Shown in pieces: positions 63,688 to 64,000 of a stretch of DNA of 64,000 nucleotides. The position numbers and the translations under genes were made by a program. Below the pieces are notes generated by a model. It saw only the letters and a list, made by a program, of their open reading frames with translations. It made no database searches and was not told the DNA's origin. Numbering within the stretch: the first letter of the stretch is position 1; every line of letters begins with the position of its first letter. Origin of the DNA: Paraflavitalea sp. CAU 1676 (GTDB lineage Bacteria > Bacteroidota > Bacteroidia > Chitinophagales > Chitinophagaceae); the NCBI RefSeq assembly GCF_029223285.1, contig NZ_JARHUJ010000001.1, positions 62,001 to 126,000 of the forward strand, in the 5' to 3' direction.

Positions 63688-63904
63688 AATATTTCTGAAT
63701 TAACTGCATAGATCGGTGAAAACGATCTGCCTATGCGTGCATAATTGATCAAAATCAAACATCTTGCACCGGAATCCAATACCTGTTATGACCCGACCTT
63801 AAACCCAGGCAATGAACCCGATTCTATGAAAAAAGGGCTGATCCACTGGACTACATCCTAGGCCAGCCATGCAGCCGTAAAATCCAATCCTTTCGAAGAA
63901 ACCA

Positions 63905-63945
63905 CCCCCAAGTTCCTATGAAAACTGGGGGCTTTTTTTCTTCTT
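63905..63945 (+). terminator. Rho-independent terminator near the window end
   Basis: CCCCCAAGTT and AACTGGGGG pair with one bulged A, with an 8-nt loop, followed by CTTTTTTTCTTC. It may end the two-component operon or belong to an undetected leader or small RNA in 63690-63905. An 11-codon frame beginning MKKGLIHW lies at 63826-63861, but I cannot show that it is translated. Confidence 0.75.
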
Positions 63946-64000
63946 CTTCAGTCGCACCCCGTGTTGTACAATGCCAACCTGGAATAGCTACGATAGCCTT

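Noticed and set aside
63780-63945. Possible cobalamin- or other metabolite-sensing riboswitch before the end terminator
   Set aside because: I looked for known box motifs around CCACTGG and CCTAGGCCAGCC and found no consistent aptamer core; also no complement of the terminator 5' arm was seen upstream.
1-64000. Insertion sequences, prophage, CRISPR arrays, rRNA genes
   Set aside because: No transposase, integrase, phage structural gene, regularly spaced repeat array or rRNA-like segment was recognised anywhere in the window.

Overview
The window looks like chromosomal DNA of a member of the Bacteroidota, most probably the family Chitinophagaceae. The support is a SusC/SusD pair with its own ECF sigma factor and FecR anti-sigma factor, repeated copies of the Bacteroidota promoter (TTTG, about 20 nt, TAnnTTTG), start codons without Shine-Dalgarno sequences, and lineage-typical families (DUF6266, DUF4834, S46 peptidase, GH144). 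Genes are densely packed on both strands. I saw no tRNA, rRNA, CRISPR array, insertion sequence or prophage.

Layout. 1-8000: secreted glycan degradation (3'-part of a GH144-like enzyme, a GH43/discoidin protein, an SGNH hydrolase, a GH3 beta-glucosidase, a sulfatase); GH144 with GH3 suggests beta-1,2-glucan. 8000-12100: small proteins around an ECF41-type sigma factor (carboxymuconolactone decarboxylase-like, RidA-like, AraC regulator, DoxX, cupin). 12100-21350, minus strand: an unknown lipoprotein, then a glycan-uptake locus read sigma, FecR, SusC, SusD, GH30. 21500-26260: phenylacetate operon paaABCD-paaG-paaI-paaY. 26265-35200: obg, a membrane patatin-like protein, a small secreted protein, an S46 dipeptidyl peptidase, RDD and DUF6266 proteins, an AlkA-type glycosylase. 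35300-46900: mnmD, cysS, an EEP hydrolase, two rhomboids, rlmD, ligA, an HNH/NUMOD4 protein, a DUF2461 protein, asd. 47400-53700: secreted and lipoproteins, a PfkB kinase, a TetR regulator with paaE, a HAD hydrolase. 53900-60500: rimP-nusA-infB and a SurA-like chaperone. 60600-63620: a PAS/GAF histidine kinase with its NarL-type response regulator.

Two regulatory structures stand out. First, asd is preceded by what looks like a complete transcription attenuator: a good promoter, a 20-codon leader ORF in which half the residues are Met, Lys or Thr (end products of the Asd pathway), a strong terminator, and a segment at the end of the leader ORF that can pair with the terminator's 5' arm. Second, the phenylacetate genes are split. 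paaE lies 29 kb from paaABCD, next to a TetR regulator, and both promoters carry the same palindrome, GCTAAC-N4-GTTAGC, over the -33 position, which suggests one repressor controls both units.

Other points are a hairpin with a U-rich tail in the rimP-nusA-infB leader, several genes whose TAnnTTTG element lies only 4-9 nt before the start codon (predicted leaderless mRNAs), and an ECF41 sigma factor with its diagnostic motifs next to a carboxymuconolactone decarboxylase gene. All functional calls come from reading the sequence and from family knowledge; no database search was run.
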